Of a DNA stretch of 64,000 nt, positions 57,112 to 64,000 are shown piece by piece. The notes below the pieces were generated by a model. That model searched no databases. It was not told the origin of the DNA and saw only the letters and a program-made list of their open reading frames with translations. Source of the DNA: Peteryoungia ipomoeae (GTDB taxonomy: Bacteria; Pseudomonadota; Alphaproteobacteria; Rhizobiales; Rhizobiaceae). Position numbers and translations under genes: made by a program. How positions within the stretch are numbered: position 1 is the stretch's first letter; every line of letters begins with the position of its first letter. Location: the NCBI RefSeq assembly GCF_004912165.1, contig NZ_STGV01000002.1, positions 1 through 64,000 of the forward strand, read 5' to 3'.

Positions 57112-57284
57112 CAAAGCGCTTTGGCCCTCAATTCATCACATCGGCATGGAACATGAGTCAAGCGCTTTCGTCGCGCTGCCTCAAATAGACGCAAGGGTGC
57201 CGCTATCAAGAGCAGGTTGATCTTTAAATCGTCAAATTGGGCTTGTGCTCAGATAGGCCGCTGATCCATATTCGAAGCGCTTTG
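57112..57284. promoter_or_regulatory. Three AAGCGCTT operators for AglR
   Basis: Near-identical LacI-type palindromes: CAAAGCGCTTTG (57112-57123), CAAGCGCTTT (57159-57168) and CGAAGCGCTTTG (57273-57284). The outer two are 161 bases apart and lie close to the aglE and aglR starts respectively. A LacI-family repressor binding all three could loop the divergent promoter. Confidence 0.8.
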
Positions 57285-57334
57285 GTTCGCGAGTGAGGAG
57301 TTTGTGACCAAGCATGGGAAGAGGATAGCACAGC

Positions 57335-58366
57335 GTGAAACTGAAGGAACTGTCGGCACTGCTCGGCCTGTCGCAGACGACGATCAGTCGTGCCCTGAAC
57401 GGCTATCCCGAAGTCAATGAAGACACCCGTCAAAGGGTTCTGAAAGCGGCTGAGGAGACCGGCTACAAGCCGAACAAGGCTGCGCAAAGACTGGCAACAG
57501 GGAAGGCAGGATCGATCGGCCTAATCATGCCGACGGCGCCGGAGCACAGCTCTGACATGCATTTTGCAGAGTTCCAGGCGGGATTGGCGGATGCAGCAAT
57601 CAACCGTGATTTTCATTTCGTCATCATGCCGGCGCACCGGGAGAACGAAGAACAAGCCATCCGCTGGCTGGTCGGCAGCAGCAGTGTCGACGGCTATTAT
57701 CTTGCTTACATGAAAGCTGCCGACCCGCGCATCGCGCTGGCGAAGTCGCTGCGTTTGCCCTTTGTCGTGCACGGTCGCTCGATAGGCCTTGATGAAGACT
57801 ATCCGTATCTGGATGTCGACAATGAAGGCGCCTTTTTCAACGCGACGCAGCTGCTGCTGCAGCTTGGCCATCGTCGCATCGCCCTGCTCAATGGACCTGC
57901 CGAACTTGACTTTGCCGCACGCCGCAAGCTGGGCCTCGAAAAGGCGCTGGCACAAGCAGGTGCTGCTCTCGATCCTCTGCATGTCCGCCACAGTTTCATG
58001 GGCGATGAGCAAGGGTATCGCGGCATGCGGGAAATTCTATCCGGTCCGGATCGTCCGACAGCGGTGCTGTGCGCCAGTACGGTTCTGGCGCTCGGCGCGG
58101 TGCGGGCGATGAACGAGGCAGGCTTGAAGCTTGGCCGCGACATGTCGCTGATCGCCCATGACGATGAACTGCCGCTTTTGAAGCCGGAGAATTTTTTGAC
58201 GCCGCTCACAACCACACGCTCATCGTTGCGCGCGGCAGGGAAACGCATCGGCGAGCGCTTGATCGCAATGATCAACCGCGACAGTCCCGAGCCACCGATG
58301 CAGGAACTCTGGAAGGCCGAACTGGTCCTTCGGGCATCGACCGGCCCCGCTCCGCGGGACCGGTGA
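57335..58366 (+). CDS. aglR: LacI family repressor of the agl operon
   Basis: A 343-residue LacI-type regulator: N-terminal helix-turn-helix (about 1-26; MKLKELSALLGLSQTTISRA) with the hinge ATGKAGSIGLI, then a sugar-binding core. Divergent from aglE across the gap that holds three operators. It represses agl genes until an alpha-glucoside inducer binds. Identification follows from gene order. Confidence 0.93.
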   Translation: MKLKELSALLGLSQTTISRALNGYPEVNEDTRQRVLKAAEETGYKPNKAAQRLATGKAGSIGLIMPTAPEHSSDMHFAEFQAGLADAAINRDFHFVIMPAHRENEEQAIRWLVGSSSVDGYYLAYMKAADPRIALAKSLRLPFVVHGRSIGLDEDYPYLDVDNEGAFFNATQLLLQLGHRRIALLNGPAELDFAARRKLGLEKALAQAGAALDPLHVRHSFMGDEQGYRGMREILSGPDRPTAVLCASTVLALGAVRAMNEAGLKLGRDMSLIAHDDELPLLKPENFLTPLTTTRSSLRAAGKRIGERLIAMINRDSPEPPMQELWKAELVLRASTGPAPRDR

Positions 58367-58379
58367 CGAGCTCCTTCAA

Positions 58380-59288
58380 TCAGAAGGAGGGCGCCTCTTC
58401 GCCGGCGCGGCGGTAGGCGGCAATCACGGTGTTTGCCATGAGCATGGCGATGGTCATCGGGCCGACCCCACCGGGAACGGGCGAGATCGCACCGGCAACC
58501 GGTCTGCAGTCGGAAAAATCGACATCGCCGACCAGCTTGAACTTGCCCTCGCCCTTTTCCGGCGCGTCGACCCGGTTGATGCCGACATCGATGACCGTGG
58601 CTCCCGGCTTCAACCAGTCCGCCTTGACCATTTGCGGCCGGCCAACAGCGGCGACGACGATATCGGCCTGGCGAGCCAGCGCCGGCAGATCGCGGCTGCG
58701 GGAATGGCCTGTTGTGACCGTCGCATTGGCATTCAGCAGCAGCTGCGCCATCGGCTTGCCGAAGAGGTTGGAGCGACCGATGACGAGAGCATTTAGGCCG
58801 GAGAGGTCCTTGCCGTGGATCTGGCGCACCAGGATCATGGCCCCCGCTGGCGTGCAGGAGATGAGACCAGTTTTCAGATCGCCCGTTGCGAGCTTGCCAG
58901 CGTTGACGACATGCAGGCCGTCGACATCCTTTTCGGGCAGGATGGACTGGATCACCGGCTCGCTGTCGAGCGGCTTCGGCAGTGGCAGCTGGACGAGAAT
59001 GCCATCAATCTCGACATCTTCGTTCAGCGACGCAACAAGCGCCATCAGATCCGCCTGCGACGTTTCGGCCGGAAGGGTGTGCTGGATGGAGTTGAAGCCG
59101 CATTGCTTGGCCATTCGGCTTTTTGCACCGACATAAGCATGACTTGCCGGATCGTCACCGACAATCACCACGGCAAGGCCGGGCTTTCGATGGCCGCGCG
59201 CTTCAAGCTTTGCCGCCGCCTCTGTCACCGCATCGACAACTGACGCTGCGGCTGCCTTCCCATCGATCACTGTCGTCACTGCGCTCAT
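58380..59288 (-). CDS. folD: Methylenetetrahydrofolate dehydrogenase/cyclohydrolase
   Basis: Bifunctional folate enzyme making 10-formyl-THF. About 302 residues, with the substrate region [14 protein letters not shown] (about 51-64, containing the catalytic Lys), VQLPLP and the C-terminal [18 protein letters not shown]. The start could be 59288, 59300 or 59306. Housekeeping; its neighbours are unrelated. Confidence 0.95.
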   Translation of the reverse strand: MSAVTTVIDGKAAAASVVDAVTEAAAKLEARGHRKPGLAVVIVGDDPASHAYVGAKSRMAKQCGFNSIQHTLPAETSQADLMALVASLNEDVEIDGILVQLPLPKPLDSEPVIQSILPEKDVDGLHVVNAGKLATGDLKTGLISCTPAGAMILVRQIHGKDLSGLNALVIGRSNLFGKPMAQLLLNANATVTTGHSRSRDLPALARQADIVVAAVGRPQMVKADWLKPGATVIDVGINRVDAPEKGEGKFKLVGDVDFSDCRPVAGAISPVPGGVGPMTIAMLMANTVIAAYRRAGEEAPSF

Positions 59289-59402
59289 CCCCGTATCCAT
59301 TGGCAAGAGGCTAATCCCGCTTGATGCACGGCAATTGCCTGTCCCCGCCCCCTATGCGGTCAAATTGCGCAGCAATCAACAGGCAAGCGCTTCAGAGCAC
59401 CT

Positions 59403-60224
59403 TCAGCGGACCGGAGCCTCGCGGCGTTTCTCGCTGAGGACATGGAAAAGGAAGACCGGAATGCCGAGGATGTAGCGGCGCCACAGGCGGGAGGGCTCGA
59501 GCCATAAGCGGTAGAGCCATTCAAGTCGCAGCGCCCTGACCCACGAGGGCGCGCGCGGAATGTCACCGGAGACGAAATCAAAAAGCGCGCCGACGCTCAT
59601 AGCCACGCGCACCTCGCCGGAACCGAGGCTGCGATCAATCCAGCTTTCCTGCAGGGGCGTGCCCATGGCCACCAGAAGGAGATCGAGGTTCGATGCTGCA
59701 AGTCTGTCAATGACCACCTCGGGCTGCGCGGGATCGAAATAGCCGTCCGAGATACAGATGAATTGGTGCCAAGGCGCATGCTGCTGCAAATTTGCAGTGG
59801 CTTTTTCCAGCACCTCGGGCTTTGCGCCCAGCAGGCCGACGCGCAATGGACGTTCCACATAGGTCAACAGGGTCGGGACAAGATCTGTGCCGTTCAGATT
59901 GGCGAGAAACCGGTCCCCATACAAAATGCGAGCAGCGATATCGACGCCGATCCCGTCGGGCAGGACAAGACTGCGTCCAAGGACCCTGCGGTAGCCTTCG
60001 TCGCTCACCATGATATTCGCATTGTTGGCATTCAGGAAGGCAATGTGCGTAAAGCTTTGGTCCTCGCCGAGCCGCTCTTCGATCAGTGCGAGGGCGCTGC
60101 TCCAATCGAGGTTGGCGACTTGCGCTCCCAAGATGGCTAGCGAACTGATCACCCGCGTGTCGTGAGCGGCGCTCCTCCTTTCAGAGGGGGCAGAGGCCGC
60201 GTCGTGCAAAGTGATGGATTTCAT
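59403..60224 (-). CDS. WecG/TagA/CpsF family glycosyltransferase
   Basis: A 273-residue GT26-type sugar transferase. It has the family motifs NANNANIMVS, LPDGIGVDIAARI (about 89-101), GTDLVP, and VAMGTPLQESWIDR (about 186-199). Family members add a sugar to a polyprenyl-linked intermediate for teichoic acid, enterobacterial common antigen or exopolysaccharide. It has an AGGA ribosome site and appears alone between folD and flagellar genes. Acceptor unknown. Confidence 0.85.
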   Translation of the reverse strand: MKSITLHDAASAPSERRSAAHDTRVISSLAILGAQVANLDWSSALALIEERLGEDQSFTHIAFLNANNANIMVSDEGYRRVLGRSLVLPDGIGVDIAARILYGDRFLANLNGTDLVPTLLTYVERPLRVGLLGAKPEVLEKATANLQQHAPWHQFICISDGYFDPAQPEVVIDRLAASNLDLLLVAMGTPLQESWIDRSLGSGEVRVAMSVGALFDFVSGDIPRAPSWVRALRLEWLYRLWLEPSRLWRRYILGIPVFLFHVLSEKRREAPVR

Positions 60225-60280
60225 GATCGGGTCCTGATGCCGGGCCGGATGACCCTATGCGGTAAGCCTGAAATCCGGGT

Positions 60281-60313
60281 AAACGAAAAGGCCCGGATTG
60301 GCTCCGAGCCTTT
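60281..60313 (-). terminator. Terminator of the flagellar operon
   Basis: On the minus strand, arms AAAGGC and GCCTTT (with an inner CGG/CCG stem) are followed by TTTTCGTTT. It ends the flhA-to-FliL-like transcript. Confidence 0.75.
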
Positions 60314-60351
60314 CATGGAAAATTAACCGCTTGAAACCGCCCGTAAAGGCG

Positions 60352-60885
60352 TCAATGGCCGGATGCCGGCTTGGCATCTTCGGGCACGGCCTCCTCGGCG
60401 ATCTTTGTGCGCTCCATCGGGCCGGACTGACCGTCAGCTGCACGCCTTGCCTCTGTTTGCGACACATAGTCGATCTGTTCGATCAGGACCTGCTGGATGA
60501 TCTCGCCGCCCAGCCGTTCATTCATCTGCGTCTTGATCTTGTCCCGGAATGCATTGACGTCGAAATCGTTGACGTTGTCGAGATCGACCATCTTGTCGCC
60601 GGTCAGCATCGTGAAGAGCTGGTCGGTCATCAGTTCGGTCATCGGCAGCTCTTCGGCCTTGGCCTTTTCCTGGTCAACCATGAAGGAGATGCGCGTCAGG
60701 AAATATCCGGTCACGCCGCCCTGCTGAATGACCGGAACGGTGATCGATTCACCACGGACCAGCTGCAAGGCCTTTTCCGGTTCGCCCGCCGGCTCGCTCG
60801 GCGCCGTGGCAAAATAGATTGCCCCGTAGACTGCACCGAGGGTTACCAGACAGGCCCACAGCCCTATGGCCAGAAGCTTTCCCAT
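60352..60885 (-). CDS. FliL-like membrane protein
   Basis: A 177-residue protein with one N-terminal membrane helix (about 5-27) and a periplasmic domain. The arrangement, including TDQLFTMLTGDK...MNERLGGEIIQQVLIEQID, resembles FliL, which strengthens the stator-rotor connection. In rhizobia another FliL lies next to fliP elsewhere, so this would be a second copy or divergent relative. Last gene of the operon; its ATG overlaps the previous TGA (TGATG). Confidence 0.55.
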   Translation of the reverse strand: MGKLLAIGLWACLVTLGAVYGAIYFATAPSEPAGEPEKALQLVRGESITVPVIQQGGVTGYFLTRISFMVDQEKAKAEELPMTELMTDQLFTMLTGDKMVDLDNVNDFDVNAFRDKIKTQMNERLGGEIIQQVLIEQIDYVSQTEARRAADGQSGPMERTKIAEEAVPEDAKPASGH

Positions 60886-61259
60886 CAGAACTCGCTGAAG
60901 ATGAACTGTTCCTGGGAATAGGTACCATCACCATCGGCCTGTTGCACGGCATTCTTCAGAAGATCCGCAACTGCCCTGACGGCGTTGAGATGCGCTTCGA
61001 CGCGGCGGGCATTGACGGCAAGCTTGTCTTTGAGCGTATGCAGCTGGTCGACGTAGTTGACCGCGAACTCTGACGGATCGGTGTCGCGGAACAGCATCGT
61101 CAATTCGTAGAGGCACCTGCTTTTGTGGGCATTCGAGATCTTGAAATCGAATTCCGGGTCCTTGCCGATACGCTCATTCTCATTGTCGATGATGCGCTCC
61201 AGCCGGCTCAGAACCGTCTTGACGCGGTATTCGCTTGAAATCACTTCCATGAATTGCAC
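60885..61259 (-). CDS. FlgN-like flagellar operon protein
   Basis: A 124-residue helical soluble protein (two helical blocks; C-terminal DGTYSQEQFIF). Size and position resemble FlgN-type hook-filament junction chaperones, but sequence evidence is thin. A second ATG at 61250 is a possible start. It is 18 bases after the FlgJ-like gene. Confidence 0.4.
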   Translation of the reverse strand: MQFMEVISSEYRVKTVLSRLERIIDNENERIGKDPEFDFKISNAHKSRCLYELTMLFRDTDPSEFAVNYVDQLHTLKDKLAVNARRVEAHLNAVRAVADLLKNAVQQADGDGTYSQEQFIFSEF

Positions 61260-61277
61260 CCTAGTCTTGAAATTATA

Positions 61278-61835
61278 TCAGGAATTCTTGTCGCTCGATC
61301 CCGCACCGAGCGTGCGGCGCTCCAGATCAGTGACCCAGCTCATGGCGGCATTCAGATCGGTCGCATCTGTCTTGGCATTCACCGCATCTTCACCGCGCTG
61401 ACGCTGCAGCGCATCGGCATACATCTGCTTGGCAATGCCGACGCCCCCGGATTGGGCCAGGACGCCACCGATTTGCTCGGCCATCATGCTCTTCCACATC
61501 TCGCCAGCATTGCCTTTGCCGTACACTTCCTCACTCTCGGAAGGCAGAATGGACTGGACAAAATTGGTGAGATAGACGGCCTCGAAGTCGCGGTAGACCT
61601 TTGGCGGCGTACCGGGCGCTTCCGTGCGATCGGCGGAAAGCTCTATACGAGCAGCCGAGGTCGTGCGGTTGAGGATATCGACGGTCGCGCCGAATCCCTC
61701 GCCTTTTTCAGCCAGACTGGTTGCGGCGAAGTTGGCGCGGTTGACTTTCAACTGCTCCTGGGCGGCGGCTACTTGCAGCGGGTCTGCAGCGCGCACGACA
61801 TCCAGAACGAGATCGCTCGGAGGGGATATAGCCAC
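61278..61835 (-). CDS. flgJ: Rod-binding FlgJ/CheL-like protein
   Basis: A 185-residue protein with the rod-binding domain of FlgJ (YRDFEAVYLTNFVQSILPSE at about 80-99; later MWKSMMAEQIGGVLAQSGGVGIAKQM), lacking the C-terminal muramidase domain, as is usual in alphaproteobacteria. It probably caps rod assembly. The GTG at 61835 has a GAGGA ribosome site. Follows the FliJ-like gene. Confidence 0.8.
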   Translation of the reverse strand: MAISPPSDLVLDVVRAADPLQVAAAQEQLKVNRANFAATSLAEKGEGFGATVDILNRTTSAARIELSADRTEAPGTPPKVYRDFEAVYLTNFVQSILPSESEEVYGKGNAGEMWKSMMAEQIGGVLAQSGGVGIAKQMYADALQRQRGEDAVNAKTDATDLNAAMSWVTDLERRTLGAGSSDKNS

Positions 61836-61865
61836 GGGTCAAATCCTCGATAGGTGTTTGACGGA

Positions 61866-62279
61866 CTATCTCTCTTCAACCTTGCTGGAGGCTGGCGTCG
61901 CATAGCGGATATCGAGAAGATCGTAGATCGCGTCGTCCTCTGCCTCGCGATCCTCAAGATCCCGCGCGTCGCGCATGCTCTCTTCCAGCCGGTCGCCCTT
62001 GGCCCTTTCCCGCATGACCTTCATTTCCTGCACCTGCTGCAGACTGGCCAGCTGCTTGCCCGTATTGGCCAGACGATCAAAACGGTCTGCATAGTTTTGC
62101 GCGAAAAGCCGGTGGACGGGCTCCAGGGAGCCGATGGCGTTCATCACGGTTTCCATCGAGGCATTGTTTTCCTCGATGCGCGATGTCGTCAGTCGCACGT
62201 CGCTCTCGGCCATGCGCTCCATGTGCCGCTGAACGGCGACCAGGCGCTTGAGCTTGTCGGATTTCTTTTGCGGCGCCAT
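61866..62279 (-). CDS. FliJ-like coiled-coil flagellar export protein
   Basis: A 137-residue, highly charged and almost wholly helical protein (KLKRLVAVQRHMERMAE near the N-terminus). FliJ is a coiled-coil export factor of about this size. The upstream in-frame ATG (62375) would overlap fliR and is rejected. It is 13 bases after fliR. Confidence 0.55.
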   Translation of the reverse strand: MAPQKKSDKLKRLVAVQRHMERMAESDVRLTTSRIEENNASMETVMNAIGSLEPVHRLFAQNYADRFDRLANTGKQLASLQQVQEMKVMRERAKGDRLEESMRDARDLEDREAEDDAIYDLLDIRYATPASSKVEER

Positions 62280-62292
62280 GGTTCCCTCCGTT

Positions 62293-63042
62293 TCAGAAGT
62301 CGAAGATGACGGGGAAATAGCGGGCAAACTGCACAACCAGCGCCGAAATCGACAGGTACAGGAGCAGCAGGCCACCCAGAAGCAGATAGGGTGTCGAGAT
62401 ATAGAAGATTGGGATCTGCGGCGCGAGTTTGTTCACCAGGCCGACGGCAACGTTGAACATCAGGCCGAAGATAAGAAAGGGGCTGGCCAGCCGCAGCATC
62501 AGGAGAAACGTCGCAGACAGCGTGTCGGTCAGCGTGATCAGCATCTTCTGCGCGTCCGGCATCCCACCAATCGGCATCACGGCATAGGAGCGAACGAGCG
62601 CCTGAAAAACGACGTGATGAAAATCGAGCATAAAGAGAATGAGCAGACCCGCGAAACTGATGATATTGGTCAATGCCGTTTCGTTGGAATCTTCGAGAAC
62701 ATCGCCCGATCCGGGAGAACTCAGGCCGATGGCCATAGAGATCGACGTGCCGGCGAACTGCAATCCGAGCACGAAGAAACGTGGCACCAGCCCGAACATG
62801 GCACCAATCAATATTTCGCCCACGATGACGCCGATCATGCTGGCGCCAGACGCGGATACGCGCGGATAGACCGTATCGAAGAGGAGCGGCGTAAACGCCA
62901 TCGAGATGGCCACGGCCAGAAGCAGCCTGACATTCACGGCAATGCGGGCGGACGAAAAACCCGGCAGGGTCATGATGCAGCTTCCGATCCGACAGAAGAT
63001 CGCAAACAGCACCAGAACTGTCCCCTGCGGGTCGGCTATCAT
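62293..63042 (-). CDS. fliR: Flagellar export protein FliR
   Basis: A 249-residue inner-membrane component of the flagellar type III export gate with about six helices. FliR family features include a C-terminal [25 protein letters not shown] region. The ATG overlaps the flhA stop by four bases. Confidence 0.93.
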   Translation of the reverse strand: MIADPQGTVLVLFAIFCRIGSCIMTLPGFSSARIAVNVRLLLAVAISMAFTPLLFDTVYPRVSASGASMIGVIVGEILIGAMFGLVPRFFVLGLQFAGTSISMAIGLSSPGSGDVLEDSNETALTNIISFAGLLILFMLDFHHVVFQALVRSYAVMPIGGMPDAQKMLITLTDTLSATFLLMLRLASPFLIFGLMFNVAVGLVNKLAPQIPIFYISTPYLLLGGLLLLYLSISALVVQFARYFPVIFDF

Positions 63043-64000
63043 GAAATGGAACCCAGGATCTTTATCTCGATGCCCTTGGCGAGTTCGACATGCGAGAGCA
63101 CGGGCAAGGTTGCAAAGAGTCGCTCGATGATCATGCGCACATAGGACCGCGTTTCGGGCGATGTGACAAGCACGAAGGGCAGGCCCTTATCCATGAATTC
63201 ACGGATTACCCTGCTTGCCTGCTCGGAAAACTCCTCGAGGCTGCGCGGGTCGATGTCAAATTCGACGATTTCACCCTTCGCATCACGCTTCAGCGCCTGG
63301 TGGAAGACGAGATCCCACTTCGAGCCTAGACGCAGGACGCGCAAGACACCGTTGTCGGTCAGATCGCCGCAGAGCTGCTGGGCCATGCGCACGCGCACAT
63401 GTTCGACGATCTGCTCGGTCTTACGGACATGCGGCGCGAGTTCGGCAACGGCTTCCAAAATGAGGTGGAGGTTGCGGATAGAGACGCGCTCGGCCAGCAA
63501 CAGCTTCAAGACCGCCTGCAGGCCCGAATAGGACATGTGCGACGAGCAGATCTCGTCTGCGAGTTTCTTATATTCCGGGTCCAGCCTGTCGATCAGGATC
63601 TTCACGTCCTTATAGGAAAGAAGCTGCGGCAGGTTGTTGCGGATCACTTCGCTCATGTGGGTGAGCACGACCGAAACGTTGTCGATGGGGTGGAAGCCCT
63701 CGCGCTTCAGTTCTTCGGTGAAGGTTTCGAGGACCGAAACGGCGGGCATGCCGAAGGCGGGTTCTCGGATCTCGTCGCCGGGCACCTTCGGCTTGCGACC
63801 CGAGCCGGTTACCACAAGCACTTCGCCGACGCGCAAGCTGTTGGATGCGATGGTCGTACCATGGATACGGATCTGGTAGGATTTTTCGGGAATGCCGATA
63901 TCGTCCGTGACCTTGATCTCAGGCACGACAAACCCGTACTGGCTGGCGAATTTCTTGCGCATCTTGCCGACGCGGAAGGCGAGCTCCTGATGCGCGCCGA
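63039..64000 (-). CDS. flhA: Flagellar export protein FlhA (partial, C-terminal part)
   Basis: The last roughly 320 residues of FlhA, the export gate's large subunit, continue in frame to the window edge: reading on past an internal ATG (63962) gives [27 protein letters not shown], the FlhA linker. The cytoplasmic domain (substrate and chaperone docking) is visible, but the membrane half lies beyond 64000. The stop overlaps fliR, so the genes are coupled. Confidence 0.95.
   Translation of the reverse strand, partial: GAHQELAFRVGKMRKKFASQYGFVVPEIKVTDDIGIPEKSYQIRIHGTTIASNSLRVGEVLVVTGSGRKPKVPGDEIREPAFGMPAVSVLETFTEELKREGFHPIDNVSVVLTHMSEVIRNNLPQLLSYKDVKILIDRLDPEYKKLADEICSSHMSYSGLQAVLKLLLAERVSIRNLHLILEAVAELAPHVRKTEQIVEHVRVRMAQQLCGDLTDNGVLRVLRLGSKWDLVFHQALKRDAKGEIVEFDIDPRSLEEFSEQASRVIREFMDKGLPFVLVTSPETRSYVRMIIERLFATLPVLSHVELAKGIEIKILGSIS

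Overview
The window is ordinary-looking chromosome of a Rhizobiaceae member (Rhizobium, Agrobacterium, Sinorhizobium or a close relative). Four lines of evidence point there: high GC; the gene content (aglREFGAK alpha-glucoside locus, zwf-pgl-edd, an isocitrate lyase divergent from a RamB/ScfR-type regulator, a CbrA-like kinase next to a phasin, a flhA-fliR flagellar operon); a tRNA-His with A73 and no encoded G-1; and a block order close to what I remember of the Sinorhizobium meliloti chromosome. I see no insertion sequence, integrase, prophage or CRISPR array.

Layout. 0-4 kb: methylmalonate-semialdehyde dehydrogenase, a divergent flavin oxidoreductase / Rrf2 regulator pair, and a LysR regulator. 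4-7 kb: a three-gene coupled operon (HupE-like, unknown membrane protein, DUF1007) facing a second HupE-like gene, probably metal handling. 7-13 kb: branched-chain aminotransferase, a lyase-fold envelope protein, and two divergent glycosyltransferase pairs (two GT2 genes against a GT-C enzyme plus GtrA). 12.9-17.5 kb: tRNA-His, phasin and a very long CbrA-like histidine kinase. 17.6-24.6 kb: LysE exporter, Fe(III)-type ABC permease, acetoacetyl-CoA synthetase, AsmA-like protein and a small DUF6460 protein. 24.6-28.7 kb: potFGHI polyamine transporter. 28.8-32.1 kb: ScfR-like regulator, aceA and a small conserved protein. 32.2-37.7 kb: LysR regulator, chemoreceptor, small proteins and a YhiN-like flavoprotein. 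37.8-41 kb: gamma-glutamylputrescine pathway genes. 41-45.2 kb: Entner-Doudoroff operon. 45.4-50.2 kb: soluble PAS chemoreceptor, DUF2778 L,D-transpeptidase-like protein, SDR and PilZ-like protein. 50.4-58.4 kb: agl operon and its LacI regulator. 58.4-60.2 kb: folD and a WecG-type glycosyltransferase. 60.3-64 kb: flagellar operon running out of the window inside flhA.

Functionally the window joins carbon supply (alpha-glucosides feeding the Entner-Doudoroff pathway; acetoacetate and isocitrate lyase for PHB, ketone and acetate use; putrescine uptake and catabolism) to motility and surface functions (two chemoreceptors, flagellar export, glycosyltransferases, cell-cycle kinase). Most genes belong to known families. 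The least explained items are the HupE/DUF1007 locus, a structured RNA-like region downstream of acetoacetyl-CoA synthetase, an AT-rich gene start in the glycosyltransferase cluster, an extra FliL-like protein, and several unusually clear operator arrays. No gap between genes exceeds about 300 bases.
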